In this document: one piece after another, positions 25,201 to 33,960 of the stretch
Layout: every line of letters starts with the position of its first letter
Numbering within the stretch: the first letter of the stretch is position 1
Made by a program: the position numbers and the translations under genes
Source: Delphinapterus leucas
Lineage: Eukaryota; Chordata; Mammalia; Artiodactyla; Monodontidae
Assembly (NCBI RefSeq): GCF_002288925.2
Contig: NW_022098045.1
Location: forward strand, 4,505,494-4,569,493
Reading direction: 5' to 3'
Length of the DNA: 64,000 nt
Notes under the pieces: generated by a model
Told to the model about the DNA's origin: nothing
The model's database searches: none
Seen by the model: only the letters and a program-made list of their open reading frames with translations

Positions 25201-28190
25201 GAAAGTTACTTAAATGTTCTGGATAACACTGACCAATCTGTAACAAAGCAAAGGCTCTTCTGAAGTTTTTCTTTCTCTCCTATAATTCATATGCACATAT
25301 TAAGGATGTTCTGCAAAAGGAGAATAAAAGGCTATGTTTCACAGAAGTAGATGGCTCCAAACCACCTATTTTTCTTCTACATGCTAATCTCTCTGACCCC
25401 TTTCATATTTCCTCTAGTCTTAGTAAAGTATGTGACATGATTCAGAATCTGTTTTTATGATGAATTTGAAGAAAACAAATAGTTTGAAAGCTTTTTTGCT
25501 CCGGTTGGTTCTGTGAAAAGCTCTAGTGAAATCCTCTAGCTGAACATAAGGAGGAAATAAAATCTGCAAAAAGGGAAAATTAATTTTCTTTTTTAAATTA
25601 AGTTTCCACTCCTGAATGGAATGAGGTTGGGTATAAGTGAAAAATATTCTGCAAGCTGTGTGCAACAACTGGTCTTCGTTTTACTCAAAAATTATCTTCT
25701 TACCTGTGCCATAAACATCACCAGCTCTGCCAGTTCTTTGCTGGGTTTATTTGGTTGTAATTTGAAAATCTCCACATTGGATTTGTAGTGATTATACTGC
25801 TGTAGAAACTGTAGAAAAATAAAATTTAAATTGGTCACCTTCTATTATAAGACTTTCTCAGTAGAGAATTAAAAATTACTTAGAAATCTTTGATAATGGC
25901 ATTGAGACAAAGATGTGGCAAAGGTATGTAGAAACACTATGTTTTCCTTATCAGAATTCTTCAAAATGAGTTTTGAAAAATCTGCGCACATTTTGGGTAA
26001 TCTAAAGACCCTTTCCCTTATCATTAGAAATTTAGGTAGTAAGGTATAAAGAACAGTGAAACAAGAGTCAAAAATTCAGATCTGGCTCTCTACTGCCATT
26101 TACTATCTAAATGACCCCCTACTATATTGTCCATGTATATAGAGCACTAGTATCTGCAGAAATATGTGAGTCAGAAAATGTAAATTATAATTCAAGTACA
26201 CAAAGCTCTCCAGTCAAAATTCCCCTTCTTTTAAATAATAATTATGATTTTATCCTGGAGTTCTAGATAAGATGTGTTAACAGGCAAAAGCAATAGACAC
26301 ACAGAAATAATAATAGCTTCCATTTATTCAGCACTTGCTAAGTGCCAAACTCATCATGTAATTATTTAATTATGTTTAATTATGTTTAATAATTTATGTT
26401 TTAATTATGTTTAATCCTAACAACAATCCAACAATCTAATGTTGGAACTCACAAGGCCTCAGTTCCACACCCTACAGCTACTCTCATGCCTAGGCCACGG
26501 TTTTAAACTATGTGTATATGCGTTAGATAGAGTGATAGGGAGAAAGGAGGAGAGGGGGAAGGGGAGGGGAGGGGGAGAGAGATACTCAGAAGGAGAATGA
26601 GTATTTCTTTCTTTTTTTTTAAATTTGGCTGCTCCAGGTCTTAGTTGCAGCACGTGGGAGCTTCGCTGTGGCCTGCGGGATCTAGTTCCCTGACCAGGGA
26701 TTGAACCCAGGCCCCCAGCATTGGGAGCGTGGAGTCTTAACCACTGGACCACAATGGAAGCCCCAAGAATGAGTATTTCTTTATATTACCAGCCCTAACT
26801 GGTTCAGTGAGCTCCAAATTGAGGTACAATATGTGTGAATTTGCATAAATATTTGTTAAGTGAATGAAACAGTAATCCTCTGTAGGTATTATCTCCTTCT
26901 CACATATTAAAATACACGTAGGCTCAAGTGGTTAACCCTCTCTGGTTACACAATTGGTCAACAGTTAGGCCGGGATACGGAGTTAGTTTTGAAACCATTG
27001 CTTTTAAATACAGCGCTGTACAGAGTCTCAGCTAGTACTTTGGCCAATGGTTTACAGTGCTTTACACATCTCAAAGCCTCACCTATATTACTTAACTTCT
27101 TGTATTTGTTCCTTAGTCTTTGTTTCCACTCCCTTGAAACTTTGGAAAGTCTCTCTCTACTGGTAACCTAAACCACTGAGACCGCTATTTGTTAAAATGT
27201 ATTCACATAAATATTTCTATGTGAAAATCTGGGGGAGGAGGGAAATGAGAAGGGCAATCAAAAGATGAATAATTGTGTTAGCCATCTGCACATACAAGTA
27301 ACTGAAGCAAATACCTGTTTAATGCCGGTCAGAAAAATGGGTGTCTGAAGAAAGCACTTGCCAAAATAATGTAGCAAAATCATCACTTTCATTTTGTCAC
27401 TTCTCAGCTCAAACACCTTTAATGTTCACAATTTGTATGAGGTCAGTATACAAAGCCCCTCACGGTCTGGACCTAATCTAATTTTCAACTTCATCTTTTC
27501 CTGAGGTAAATTCTCACATCCAGGTCATGCCAGCTTCCGATGAGACTGAATCCTGTTTTTTAACTAGATAATACTAAGCTCTTATTTCTGTCCCTTATAA
27601 TTGAGAATACTCCCTCCTTCCCAACACAGTCCATGGCACCGAGCACGGGCTCCCGGAAACAGACGTCGGTGGAAAACAATCTAAACAAAAGTTTCATCCA
27701 CTGTTACAGACTAATTCCATTTAGGGGTTTCAGAAAAGAAAAGGCCTGAGAAACCTGTCTGGAAGTCAGAGGTTGGGGGTGGACCATTTGTCTCTCGACC
27801 CCTCAGTGAGGTCGGGAGATAATCCCTAAAGCAAAAATGAGATCTTTTAAATGGTGTTTCTGTGGCAGCAGGGTCTATGGAGCAGGCAGAAAACCCAGAC
27901 GGGCAGCAGATTTCAAAAGGTGGGGAACGAACCCTGTGGCATGTCTCTCCCTTAACCCCTTTTCTCCTCTCGAGGAACCTCTGAACTTAAGAGCAGAACA
28001 CGAGGCGAGCCAGGATCCCTGCTCCACTCCACGCCTCCCTCCAGCCACTGTCTCAACCAGCCACGTCCCGGCTTCTAGCCTCACCGCGCCGCATTCCTAC
28101 CTCCTCCACGTAAGCCGGTGGGTCTCGCTTGATCAGATTCTGTAACTGCGGCAGGTTGCTGGGCAGCTTGTTATTGTTTCTGCTAGACAT
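4226..28190 (-). CDS. SDAD1: SDAD1, SDA1-domain ribosome biogenesis protein (22 coding exons)
   Basis: Complete gene on the minus strand. Joining 22 exons at consensus GT-AG sites gives 2,067 nt including stop, 688 residues, one more than the human protein as I remember it. Exons, 5' to 3': 28190-28101, 25808-25704, 25237-25139, 23149-23039, 21077-21006, 20920-20820, 19869-19812, 19278-19204, 18038-17937, 16706-16637, 15631-15528, 13892-13835, 12722-12664, 12052-11976, 10726-10629, 10522-10446, 9640-9511, 8028-7934, 7842-7652, 7544-7460, 6249-6088, 4273-4226. Family knowledge: the homologue of yeast Sda1, nucleolar, needed for 60S subunit maturation and export. Visible features are a helical N-terminal half, a lysine-rich stretch near residues 262-278, an acidic patch near 486-520 (EEDE, SDEE) and a very basic C-terminus ending KKRKRMK, as expected of a nucleolar protein. 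No frameshift or internal stop. Identification is from sequence similarity recalled, very secure. Confidence 0.97.
6088..6249 (-). CDS. SDAD1: SDAD1 coding exon 21
   Basis: Residues 620-673, very basic ([20 protein letters not shown] and on, with [20 protein letters not shown]). Acceptor TGATAG, donor GTGAGC, phase 0. Confidence 0.95.
7038..7369 (+). mobile_element. CHR-type SINE, long form, in SDAD1 intron 20
   Basis: Sense copy (GGACTTCCCTGGTGGCGCAG) ending in CAATGCAGCC and an A-tail. CTGCAG flanks both ends. Antisense to SDAD1. Confidence 0.88.
7460..7544 (-). CDS. SDAD1: SDAD1 coding exon 20
   Basis: Completes Arg591 and encodes residues 592-619 ([20 protein letters not shown] and on). 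Acceptor CCCCAG, donor GTGAGT. A SINE begins about 90 nt into the following intron. Confidence 0.95.
7652..7842 (-). CDS. SDAD1: SDAD1 coding exon 19
   Basis: Residues 528-590 plus two bases, the longest exon ([20 protein letters not shown] and on). Acceptor TTCAAG, donor GTGAGA. Part of the conserved SDA1 domain. Confidence 0.96.
7934..8028 (-). CDS. SDAD1: SDAD1 coding exon 18
   Basis: Residues 496-527, strongly acidic ([20 protein letters not shown] and on). Acceptor ACACAG, donor GTGAGT. This region has more differences from human than the rest of the protein. Confidence 0.94.
8640..9080 (+). mobile_element. L2 element in SDAD1 intron 17
   Basis: CCTTGAAGCCTTTGTTGAAC, AGGACAAGAACCATATC and GGCTGGCTCATAGCTAGTG are L2-like; a further 3' end (GGCACAGAGTCATTACC) lies at 9310-9430. 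Confidence 0.6.
9511..9640 (-). CDS. SDAD1: SDAD1 coding exon 17
   Basis: Residues 453-495 plus one base ([20 protein letters not shown] and on, ending in an acidic run). Acceptor CTTTAG, donor G|GTTCAT, phase 1. Confidence 0.94.
9841..10059 (-). mobile_element. CHR-type SINE, ~205-bp form, in SDAD1 intron 16
   Basis: Antisense copy flanked by a perfect 15-bp duplication TTCTTGCTTTCTTCT (9826-9840, 10060-10074), so probably a recent insertion. Confidence 0.92.
10446..10522 (-). CDS. SDAD1: SDAD1 coding exon 16
   Basis: Residues 427-452 ([20 protein letters not shown] and on). Acceptor TTCCAG, donor GTAGGT, phase 0. Confidence 0.94.
10629..10726 (-). CDS. SDAD1: SDAD1 coding exon 15
   Basis: Completes Gly394 and encodes residues 395-426 plus one base ([20 protein letters not shown] and on). 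Acceptor TTTTAG, donor GTAAGT. Confidence 0.94.
10986..11406. mobile_element. Tigger1-type DNA transposon, internally deleted
   Basis: Terminal inverted repeats CAGGCACACCT and AGTGTGCCTG flanked by TA on both sides (984-985 and 407-408 of their blocks). 421 bp, so the transposase gene is almost entirely missing. Lies in SDAD1 intron 14. Confidence 0.88.
11976..12052 (-). CDS. SDAD1: SDAD1 coding exon 14
   Basis: Residues 369-393 plus two bases ([20 protein letters not shown] and on). Acceptor GCTCAG, donor GTATGT, phase 2. Confidence 0.94.
12664..12722 (-). CDS. SDAD1: SDAD1 coding exon 13
   Basis: Residues 349-368 ([20 protein letters not shown]). Acceptor TTTTAG, donor GTGAGA, phase 0. 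Confidence 0.94.
12890..13385 (+). mobile_element. L2 fragment followed by a MIR in SDAD1 intron 12
   Basis: L2 at about 12890-13135 (AGAATGTAAGCTCTATGAAG). MIR at about 13185-13385 (GGATTAAATGAGATGACTG, TTAGCACAGTGCTTGGC). Both are old and diverged. Confidence 0.65.
13835..13892 (-). CDS. SDAD1: SDAD1 coding exon 12
   Basis: Residues 330-348 plus one base ([19 protein letters not shown]). Acceptor CCACAG, donor GTAAGG, phase 1. Confidence 0.94.
15528..15631 (-). CDS. SDAD1: SDAD1 coding exon 11
   Basis: Residues 295-329 ([20 protein letters not shown] and on). Acceptor TTCTAG. The donor GAG|GTTTGA is weak beside the other introns. Confidence 0.94.
15929..16104. mobile_element. MER5-type hAT-Charlie element in SDAD1 intron 10
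   Basis: CTTCTCAAAGTGTGGTC, GGCCCCACCCCCAGACC and ACTGAATCAGA are characteristic; ends resemble CAAAGTGTGG...TGAGAAAC. Non-coding. Confidence 0.75.
16165..16280. mobile_element. Second MER5-like fragment
   Basis: CCCCAAGTGATTCCAATGTG and TTGAGAACTAGTG match the 3' part of MER5-type elements. Partial and diverged. Confidence 0.5.
16637..16706 (-). CDS. SDAD1: SDAD1 coding exon 10
   Basis: Residues 272-294 plus one base ([19 protein letters not shown] and on). Acceptor TTTCAG, donor GTACTA, phase 1. The polybasic start is a plausible nuclear localisation signal. Confidence 0.94.
16812..17176 (-). mobile_element. CHR-type SINE, long variant, in SDAD1 intron 9
   Basis: Antisense, similar to the copy at 328-668. 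Flanked by CCATTACAC/CCATCACAC. Forms an inverted pair with the SINE at 17277. Confidence 0.85.
17277..17566 (+). mobile_element. CHR-type SINE, long form, in SDAD1 intron 9
   Basis: Sense copy (GACCTCCCTGGTGGCGCAG) ending in CAATGCAGCCAAAAAG, 100 bp from an oppositely oriented copy. Confidence 0.87.
17937..18038 (-). CDS. SDAD1: SDAD1 coding exon 9
   Basis: Residues 238-271 ([20 protein letters not shown], then a lysine-rich stretch). Acceptor CTTCAG, donor GTGAGA, phase 0. Confidence 0.95.
18310..18720 (+). mobile_element. Old L1-like fragment in SDAD1 intron 8
   Basis: Sequence such as TAGTACATCCATATTCTG and GAAATGGTTACCTATG follows the ancient L1 3' pattern. Diverged. Confidence 0.5.
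19204..19278 (-). CDS. SDAD1: SDAD1 coding exon 8
   Basis: Residues 213-237 ([18 protein letters not shown] then acidic/serine SDSESE). Acceptor CTTTAG, donor GTTAGT. The DSDSESE run is a likely CK2-type acidic site, by motif only. Confidence 0.95.
19812..19869 (-). CDS. SDAD1: SDAD1 coding exon 7
   Basis: Completes Trp193 and runs to residue 212 ([19 protein letters not shown]). Acceptor CCCCAG, donor GTGAGC. Confidence 0.95.
20440..20690 (+). mobile_element. MIR SINE in SDAD1 intron 6
   Basis: TCGGGTTTGAATTTCAATTC and AAGGTTGAATGAGGTAAGGC match the MIR core and 3' region. It lies between exons 7 and 6. Confidence 0.7.
20820..20920 (-). CDS. SDAD1: SDAD1 coding exon 6
   Basis: Residues 160-192 plus two bases of Trp193 ([19 protein letters not shown] and on). 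Acceptor CTTCAG, donor GTAATA, phase 2. Confidence 0.95.
21006..21077 (-). CDS. SDAD1: SDAD1 coding exon 5
   Basis: Residues 136-159 ([20 protein letters not shown] and on). Acceptor CCTCAG, donor GTAAG, phase 0; only 85 nt of intron separate it from exon 6. Confidence 0.95.
21255..21846 (+). mobile_element. Old L1 3' fragment in SDAD1 intron 4
   Basis: ACAGCCAGAAAGTG, CCCAAATGTCCACTAATTG and GGTGGTTGCCTAGGG are the 3' end of an ancient L1, followed by a (GTTTT)n run and a SINE. No frame remains. Confidence 0.8.
21892..22264 (+). mobile_element. CHR-type SINE, long form, in SDAD1 intron 4
   Basis: Sense copy with a long AAATAAAT tail, flanked by AAAGGAAAGTC at 21881-21891 and 22265-22275. 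Confidence 0.92.
22633..22893 (+). mobile_element. MIR SINE in SDAD1 intron 4
   Basis: A nearly full-length MIR: GGAGCCAGGTTCCCTGGG, GCTGTGTGACCCTGGG, CTCTGTGCCTCAGCC. Confidence 0.85.
23039..23149 (-). CDS. SDAD1: SDAD1 coding exon 4
   Basis: Residues 99-135 ([19 protein letters not shown] and on). Acceptor CCTGAG, donor GTAAAG, phase 0. Confidence 0.95.
25139..25237 (-). CDS. SDAD1: SDAD1 coding exon 3
   Basis: Residues 66-98, ending in [10 protein letters not shown]. Acceptor TTACAG, donor GTAGGA, phase 0. This is the best conserved N-terminal segment of the family. Confidence 0.95.
25704..25808 (-). CDS. SDAD1: SDAD1 coding exon 2
   Basis: Residues 31-65 ([19 protein letters not shown] and on). 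Acceptor CTACAG, donor GTAAG, both phase 0. It follows a 2.3-kb intron 1. Confidence 0.95.
26370..26415. repeat. Short tandem repeat of TTAATTATG-type units
   Basis: AATTATGTTT recurs about four times with small variations, in SDAD1 intron 1, next to a purine-rich run at 26535-26582. Confidence 0.7.
26611..26765 (-). mobile_element. Short tRNA-derived SINE in SDAD1 intron 1
   Basis: Antisense copy of ~150 bp (CCTGACCAGGGATTGAACCC). Perfect 17-bp duplication AGAATGAGTATTTCTTT at 26594-26610 and 26766-26782. Confidence 0.9.
27360..27650 (+). mobile_element. L2-like fragment in SDAD1 intron 1
   Basis: ACAAAGCCCCTCACGGTCTG and CACATCCAGGTCATGCCAGC resemble the L2 3' region. Confidence 0.5.
28101..28190 (-). 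CDS. SDAD1: SDAD1 coding exon 1
   Basis: Residues 1-30, starting [17 protein letters not shown]. The ATG at 28190-28188 has A at -3 and sits in the GC-rich promoter segment. Donor is GTAGGA, phase 0. Confidence 0.95.
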
Positions 28191-28360
28191 GTTAGCTGCT
28201 TACTGGCTCCGAGACGAGCAGTTTTAAGAAAACTCACACCGCTCGCAGTTGCCGATAGTCCCAGCTACGGCTGGGAGTCGTGCTTCCGAGTACGACCGGA
28301 AACAGCACATGGGTAGTTCGGCCGGCGGCGCCATCTTTTCTTAAGGCGAGCTTGACTACG
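28191..28360 (-). promoter_or_regulatory. SDAD1: SDAD1 promoter and 5' UTR, GC-rich
   Basis: CpG-containing stretch directly upstream of the SDAD1 ATG, with no TATA box. It holds an ETS-type CCGGAA near 28294-28299 and a YY1-type GCCATCTT at 28330-28337 next to GGCGGCGCC. This combination is typical of housekeeping and ribosome-biogenesis promoters. The transcription start is not resolved and probably lies at 28200-28330. Confidence 0.6.
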
Positions 28361-28586
28361 GGAGCCTCAGAGTGTCAAACTTACTCTCACGGCGAAATGC
28401 TCTATAGTGGTTTTTACGAGGTTTTTGCTTTTTTCCTCGATCAACCGCTGCTACTGTCTAGCGTTCCTGAAATAGTCTGAAATGCAAAGACTTTCTTCAC
28501 ACACCTTAGTTTATTTCATCATCCTGACACTCCTATGAAACAGACAGATGAGAATTAATAGTTTTTATTAAAAAACTCACAGCCTA

Positions 28587-28788
28587 GGGCTTCCCTGGTC
28601 GCGCAGTGGTTGAGAGTCCGCCTGCCGATGCAGGGGACGTGGGTTCGTGCCCTGGTCCGGGAGGATCCCACGTGCCGCGGAGCTGCTGGGCCCGTGAGCC
28701 ATGGCCGCTGGGCCTGCGCGTCCGGAGCCTGTGCTCCGCAACGGGAGAGGCCACAACAGTGAGAGGCCCGCGTACCGCAAAAAAACCA
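28587..28788 (+). mobile_element. CHR-type SINE, ~205-bp form, upstream of SDAD1
   Basis: Sense copy about 400 bp upstream of the SDAD1 ATG. Perfect 17-bp duplication AAAAAACTCACAGCCTA at 28570-28586 and 28789-28805. Confidence 0.92.
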
Positions 28789-28912
28789 AAAAAACTCACA
28801 GCCTAAAGTTAGAAGCTAAAAATATCCCTGGGGAGTTGATAGCACTATCCAGTTTTGGAGAGGAGGGAAAAAGGTCAATGAGGGGTGTAAATTAGTTTTC
28901 TTGTATATTTTA

Positions 28913-29113
28913 TTTTATTTTTTTAGCACGTGGGCCTTTCACTGTTGTGGCCTCTCCCATTGCGGAGCATAAGCTCCGGACGTGGGCCCAGTGGCCATGG
29001 CTCACGGGCCTAGCCGCTGTGTGGCTTAGTGAGATCTTCCCGGACCGGGGAATGAACCCGTGTTTTCTGCATCAGCAGGTGGACTCTCAACCACTGCGCC
29101 ACCAGGGAAGCCC
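28913..29113 (-). mobile_element. CHR-type SINE, ~205-bp form
   Basis: Antisense copy with duplication TTCTTGTATATTTTA at 28898-28912 and 29114-29128. Opposite in orientation to its neighbour at 28587. Confidence 0.9.
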
Positions 29114-29419
29114 TTCTTGTATATTTTAAATAGCTGTTCTTGTGTTGTTTTTAATTGTTTCAACCCAATGTAACCAATGGAAAAGGGTGTGAACTGAATA
29201 AAATGTAGTCATGTTGGTTGTTTTAAAATGCAAATGAATTTGTATTTAAAAGCCAACTATTGTTATAACCTTTGTAAGTACTGTTCAGCCAGAGTTTTAA
29301 ATTCAGATCCTGGTCATTTGAAGAGAATACATTTCCACAGTTTCATGGTGTGCAAAAATAAATATGTGGAGAATGAATTAATGAGAGTGTTGTTAACATA
29401 AAGAGACACTTGATCAGTC

Positions 29420-29600
29420 ACTCTGTTTCAAGCCCTTCACTTGTATTTAATCCTGAGAAGAGCCCTCTAAAATAGGTACTATAATTATCCGCACTTTGCA
29501 GATGAGGAAACAGGTTCAGACAAGTTGACTGCTTAAGTTCATAGCAGGTGAGGAAGCTGGGATCTCAATCCAGGCAGTCTTGATTGTAAACACATGAGAA
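29420..29600 (-). mobile_element. MIR SINE
   Basis: CTTTGCAGATGAGGAAACAG and AGGTGAGGAAGCTGGGATC are antisense MIR. The copy lies upstream of SDAD1. Confidence 0.65.
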
Positions 29601-30159
29601 AGAAAAATGTAGCCTAACAGTTGTCAGCTGGTAAGCTGGTCTGGCATCTGTAGATGAACCATGGTATTCCCCTGCTTAACAGCAATTTAACACAACACCA
29701 ACTTCAGTCCAGGTCATCTGTGGCCAGGTCGGAATGAGCCAAAAACAAGGCAACTCTATAACCACATCTAGGCATAAGCAAATTCAAGCACACTGTGCAA
29801 ACCACTATTAGTTTTTCTGCCATATTTGGAGAATGACTATTTTATTAATCATTGAATCAGGTACTCATGAAATTATTAAGAAATAAATGTAAGCAATAAA
29901 TCTTTTTTTTTAAACCCTTTCACAGATTTAAATTAAAAACATTGTTTTTGGTTGGTTGGATTAGTAAGAAAAAAAGCATCCTCAAAACAAAACATACTGA
30001 AATTATTTAATATAATTCCTGTCAAAATCGTAAGCTTATGTACTATGAATATTTAAGTCACTAAAATGTGACTTATTGAGTAAAACACTCAGGCCATGTC
30101 ACAAGCTTTTACAGTATTCACAATCTGTCCTGTCAGGCACTAGGGTAAGTGTTTTTTTG

Positions 30160-30364
30160 GTTTTTTTTTAGCGCTACGCGGGCCTCTCACTGCTACGGCC
30201 TCTCCTGCTGCGGAGCACAGGCTCCGGACGCGCAGGCTCAGCAGCCATGGCTCACGGGCCCAGCCGCTCTGCGGCATGTGGGATCTTCGCTCACCGGGGC
30301 ACAAACCCGTGTCCCCTGCATCGGCAGGTGGACTACCAACCACTGCGCCACCAGGGAAGCCCCA
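30160..30364 (-). mobile_element. CHR-type SINE, ~205-bp form
   Basis: Antisense copy flanked by GTAAGTGTTTTTTTG at 30145-30159 and 30365-30379. Confidence 0.9.
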
Positions 30365-30395
30365 GTAAGTGTTTTTTTGTTTGCGTGTTTTCGGG

Positions 30396-30497
30396 GTTTT
30401 TTTGGCCGTGCCACTCGTCTTGCGGGATCTTGGTTCCCAGACAAAGGATCAAACCCAGCTGGCAGTGAAAGCGCAGAGTCCTAACCACTGGACCAAC
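30396..30497 (-). mobile_element. Short tRNA-derived SINE
   Basis: Antisense ~100-bp copy (GGCCGTGCCACTCGTC ... GTCCTAACCACTGGACC), directly following another SINE. Confidence 0.75.
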
Positions 30498-30589
30498 TAA
30501 GTGTTTTGAGTACAAAAATAAATAAGGCGTGGACATTTGCCCTTAGGAAACTCACAGACTAATAAGAGAGAGAAATAGAAAATACTCTT

Positions 30590-30945
30590 TTTTTTTTAAT
30601 AAATTTTTTTACTTATTTATTTTTGGCTGCATCACATCTTCGTTGCTGCTCTCAGGCTTTCTCTAGTTGTGGCGAGCGGGGCCTACACTTCGTTGCGGCA
30701 CGGGCTTCTCACTGCAGTGGCTTCTCTTGTTGCAGAACACAGGCTCTAGGTGTGTGGGCTTCAGTGGTTGTGGCACGTGGGCTCAGTAGATGTGGCTCGT
30801 GGGCTCTAGAGCGCAGGCTCAGTAGTCACGGCACACGGGCTTATTTGCTCCATGACTGTGGGAACTTCTCGGACCAGGGCTCAAACCTGTGTCCTCTGCA
30901 TTGGCAGGAGGATTCATTAACCACTGCGCCACCAGGGAAGCCCAC
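30590..30945 (-). mobile_element. CHR-type SINE, long form
   Basis: Antisense copy; target duplication AAAATACTCTT at 30579-30589 and 30946-30956. Confidence 0.9.
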
Positions 30946-31890
30946 AAAATACTCTTAAAATGAATACATATGTTCTTACGATAGAGGAGTGGAAACAATA
31001 GGACAACATAGCCAGAGGAATCAGAATGTTTCACAGTTATGGTACCATTTGATTGAAATTCTGGAAGATGAGTTTTTTTGGAGAAGGGAAAGAAAGGCTT
31101 TCTACATAAAGAAAGCAGCCAGTGTAAAGGTGCAAAGACTTGAAAAAGTCTGGTGGAATTAAAGCATGACCAGAAGTCTGGGTGTGACTAATGGTTGGGA
31201 GGGGTGTGTGCAGCAAGGAAGGAGCTGAGGAAAATGAGTCGAGTGAGGTTATGCAGTCCTGATCTAAGGAGGGCATATGGGTCTGCTCATTTTACCCCCC
31301 AACACCCTGAAGCAGGATTTATTCTTTTTGATAGATGAGAAAACTAAGGCTGAGAGTGCCTAACTAAATATGTATTTTTTAGATGTTAAATAATGGCTAT
31401 ATTATATGCAATGCAATGTACATATGTTTAATGTATGTTAGATCAACACCAAGAAAACTCCATATTCATTTCTGTATTTAGTCTTGAATTGGCAAAGGAA
31501 CTTTCCATCTTTTTCTGACCCCCAAATGATTTTTAACCTAAAGTGAATTATTCTAGAAAAGAAACTATCCTTTATAACTTTGCAAAAGAGAACCTATTAT
31601 TATAAAATGGATCATAATATCTGGATTCAGATGAGTTAAAAATTTCTTATTTGAAGGAGCCTAGTCTAGAGGACTATTTTAAACTGTTTGCATAAGAAGC
31701 ACACTCTTTTGACTTATATCTCTACTTGGGGTGCCTTTTTGGTAATAGTCTAGACAGCAGCTTGAGCAGTCTTGAGCCATTAAATCTTATTCCAAGTACA
31801 TTAGTAGGAAGGAGGAAGGTGGGGAAGGGCAAAATGGTACACCTCCCAGCTGAACTAGCCCTACAAAATTTCCAAACAATATAGTACTTC

Positions 31891-32025
31891 TTTTTTTTTT
31901 TTTTTTTTTTGTGGCTGAGTCGCTCACACACCTTGCAGGATCTCAGTTCCCCAGCCAGGGACTGAAACCGGGCCACGGCAGTGAGAGACTGGAATCCTAA
32001 CCACTAGGCCACCAGGGAACTCCCC
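31891..32025 (-). mobile_element. Short tRNA-derived SINE
   Basis: Antisense copy with a T22-like tract on the left and GGCCACCAGGGAACTCC on the right; flanks share CCAAACAATA. Confidence 0.82.
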
Positions 32026-32649
32026 CCAAACAATAATGTATAATACTTCTGCATCTATCTCCTTGGTCAGAACTTAGTGAGATGGATAGTACTACAAGCA
32101 AGTCTTTGCTGGGTACAGTAAGGCTCTGACTAAAGGAAGGAGAGGTCATGTTTGTTTTGAGGAATAAGGAAAGGCTTCATGAGGATGGATGATGTATTTG
32201 AGATGTCTTGAAGGATGTGTACAGTTTTAATGAGAGGATACACAGGGAATAAATAAACAAGAACTCAATTAGGACAGGTAGTAATCTCCATAAGAGTTTA
32301 TTAGTATCATTTATTTAAGAGAACTTTGTGGCATTCCTTAGGAAATCCTTCCTTCTTTATAAAATGAGAGTGTTGAACAAAGCCAATTCTCATGCCAACC
32401 TCATAACTTTATTATACTGCCACATGGATGTACGATTCACGTGATGATCAACCGAATCTTTCTTCAAATTGATGCTTAAGTATACACTATTCATTTAACC
32501 TTATCCAAAGCAATAATATCTGGGAATGATGGGTTTGATGTGCTGGTTATATTTTCTAAATACACATCAAAATAGGATGGAAAATTCTTGAGCCTAGCTA
32601 AGACCAAGACCTCTGCTTCCACATGAAGTCCCACCCTTTATTTTTTATG

Positions 32650-33200
32650 CTAATGTCTTTATTTATTTTATAGCTTTGTTAAGGTATTAATTTATAAGAA
32701 ACTGGCCACAAAGTGTACAATTTGATGAGTTTTGATACATGTATGCAACCATGAAATCATCATCACAATCAGGGTAATGAGTATATCCATTATCCCCAAG
32801 TTTCCTTGTGCTGCACCATCCCTAGACAAACACACATCTGCTTTCTGTCACCCCAGATAAGTTTGCACTTGCAGAAATTTTATACAAATGGAATCATACA
32901 GTATCTATTCTTTTGTGTCAGACTTCTTTCACTTATAATTATTTAAAAATTCATCCATGTTGTGAGCATCAATAGTTTGCCCCTTTTATTTTTGAGTAGT
33001 ATTCCATCATATGGATATATTGCAATTTGTTTATCTGTTCACCTGTTGTTGAATATTTGGGTTGTGTCCAGTTTGGGGCTATCAATACTTGCGTTCAAGT
33101 CTTTCTATGGATATATGTTTCCTTTTCTCTTGGTAAATGCCTAGGGGTGGAACGGCTAGATCACATGATAGGTTTATATTTAACTTTTTAAGAAATGCCA
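32650..33200 (-). mobile_element. Old L1 3' fragment
   Basis: Reverse orientation: TTCATCCATGTTGTGAGC, GTATTCCATCATATGGAT and TTGGGTTGTGTCCAGTTT are the antisense of a mammalian L1 3' region. Confidence 0.75.
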
Positions 33201-33369
33201 GTTCGTCTTTTGCTTCCATCATTCCACTGAAACTGTTTTTATCAAGATCACCAATCACCTTGATGTTGCTACGTCCAGTGGTCAGTTTTCATTCTTTAAC
33301 TTACCTGCAACATTGGATACAGTTGGTCTCTCCCTCCTTCTAGAAACATATTTGGTAATTGGCCTTTAA

Positions 33370-33960
33370 ATGGTCTCTCTGCTTCCCTTGCCCCTGTTGT
33401 GTATTTTCTTGTAGTGGTGGCCAGAGGGATCCTTAAATAGATCCAGTTACTCCTCCAGCTTCTCTTCTCTCTCAGATTTAAAGCTAAAGTCCTTCGGGAA
33501 CACAGAAGACCATTTACAAACGGACCCCACGTTAACTCTCTGGGCTCCCCTCCCTTTGTCCACTCTGCCCAGGAAAACGGCCTCTTAGCTTCCCTCAACA
33601 TGTCAAGCCTCAGGGCCTTCACACTTTCTGTCTCCTCTGTCCTAAGCACCACACATCTTGCTCACTCACTTTCCTGCTCTCTGCTCAAGTGACATCTTAC
33701 TAGGGAGGCTTTGCCTGACCTCCCATCCTGCCTCCCACCCCACACTTCCTGCTTTATTTCTTCCATTACCCTTGTAAGCCTCTGGCATAATATGTATTCA
33801 CTAGCTTAATTGTTTGCTGTCTGTCTTTCTGTGCTAGAATATGAGTTTAATAAGTCCCTTTTCTTGTTCACTGCTCTATACTCAACACTTGGAGCAATGC
33901 ATGGCACATAGTAGGTAATCAGTTAATATTTGTTGAAGGAATGAATAAACAATTTCTAGT
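33370..33960 (+). mobile_element. L2 element, 3' portion
   Basis: TGCTCAAGTGACATCTTACT, GGAGGCTTTGCCTGACC and CATAGTAGGTAATCAGTTAA are the L2 3' end. Confidence 0.75.

Noticed and set aside
27329..27386. C/D-box snoRNA candidate on the minus strand in SDAD1 intron 1
   Set aside because: GTGATGA and CTGA lie 50-60 nt apart, but there is no terminal stem between the flanks, no C'/D' pair, and the block overlaps an L2-like repeat.
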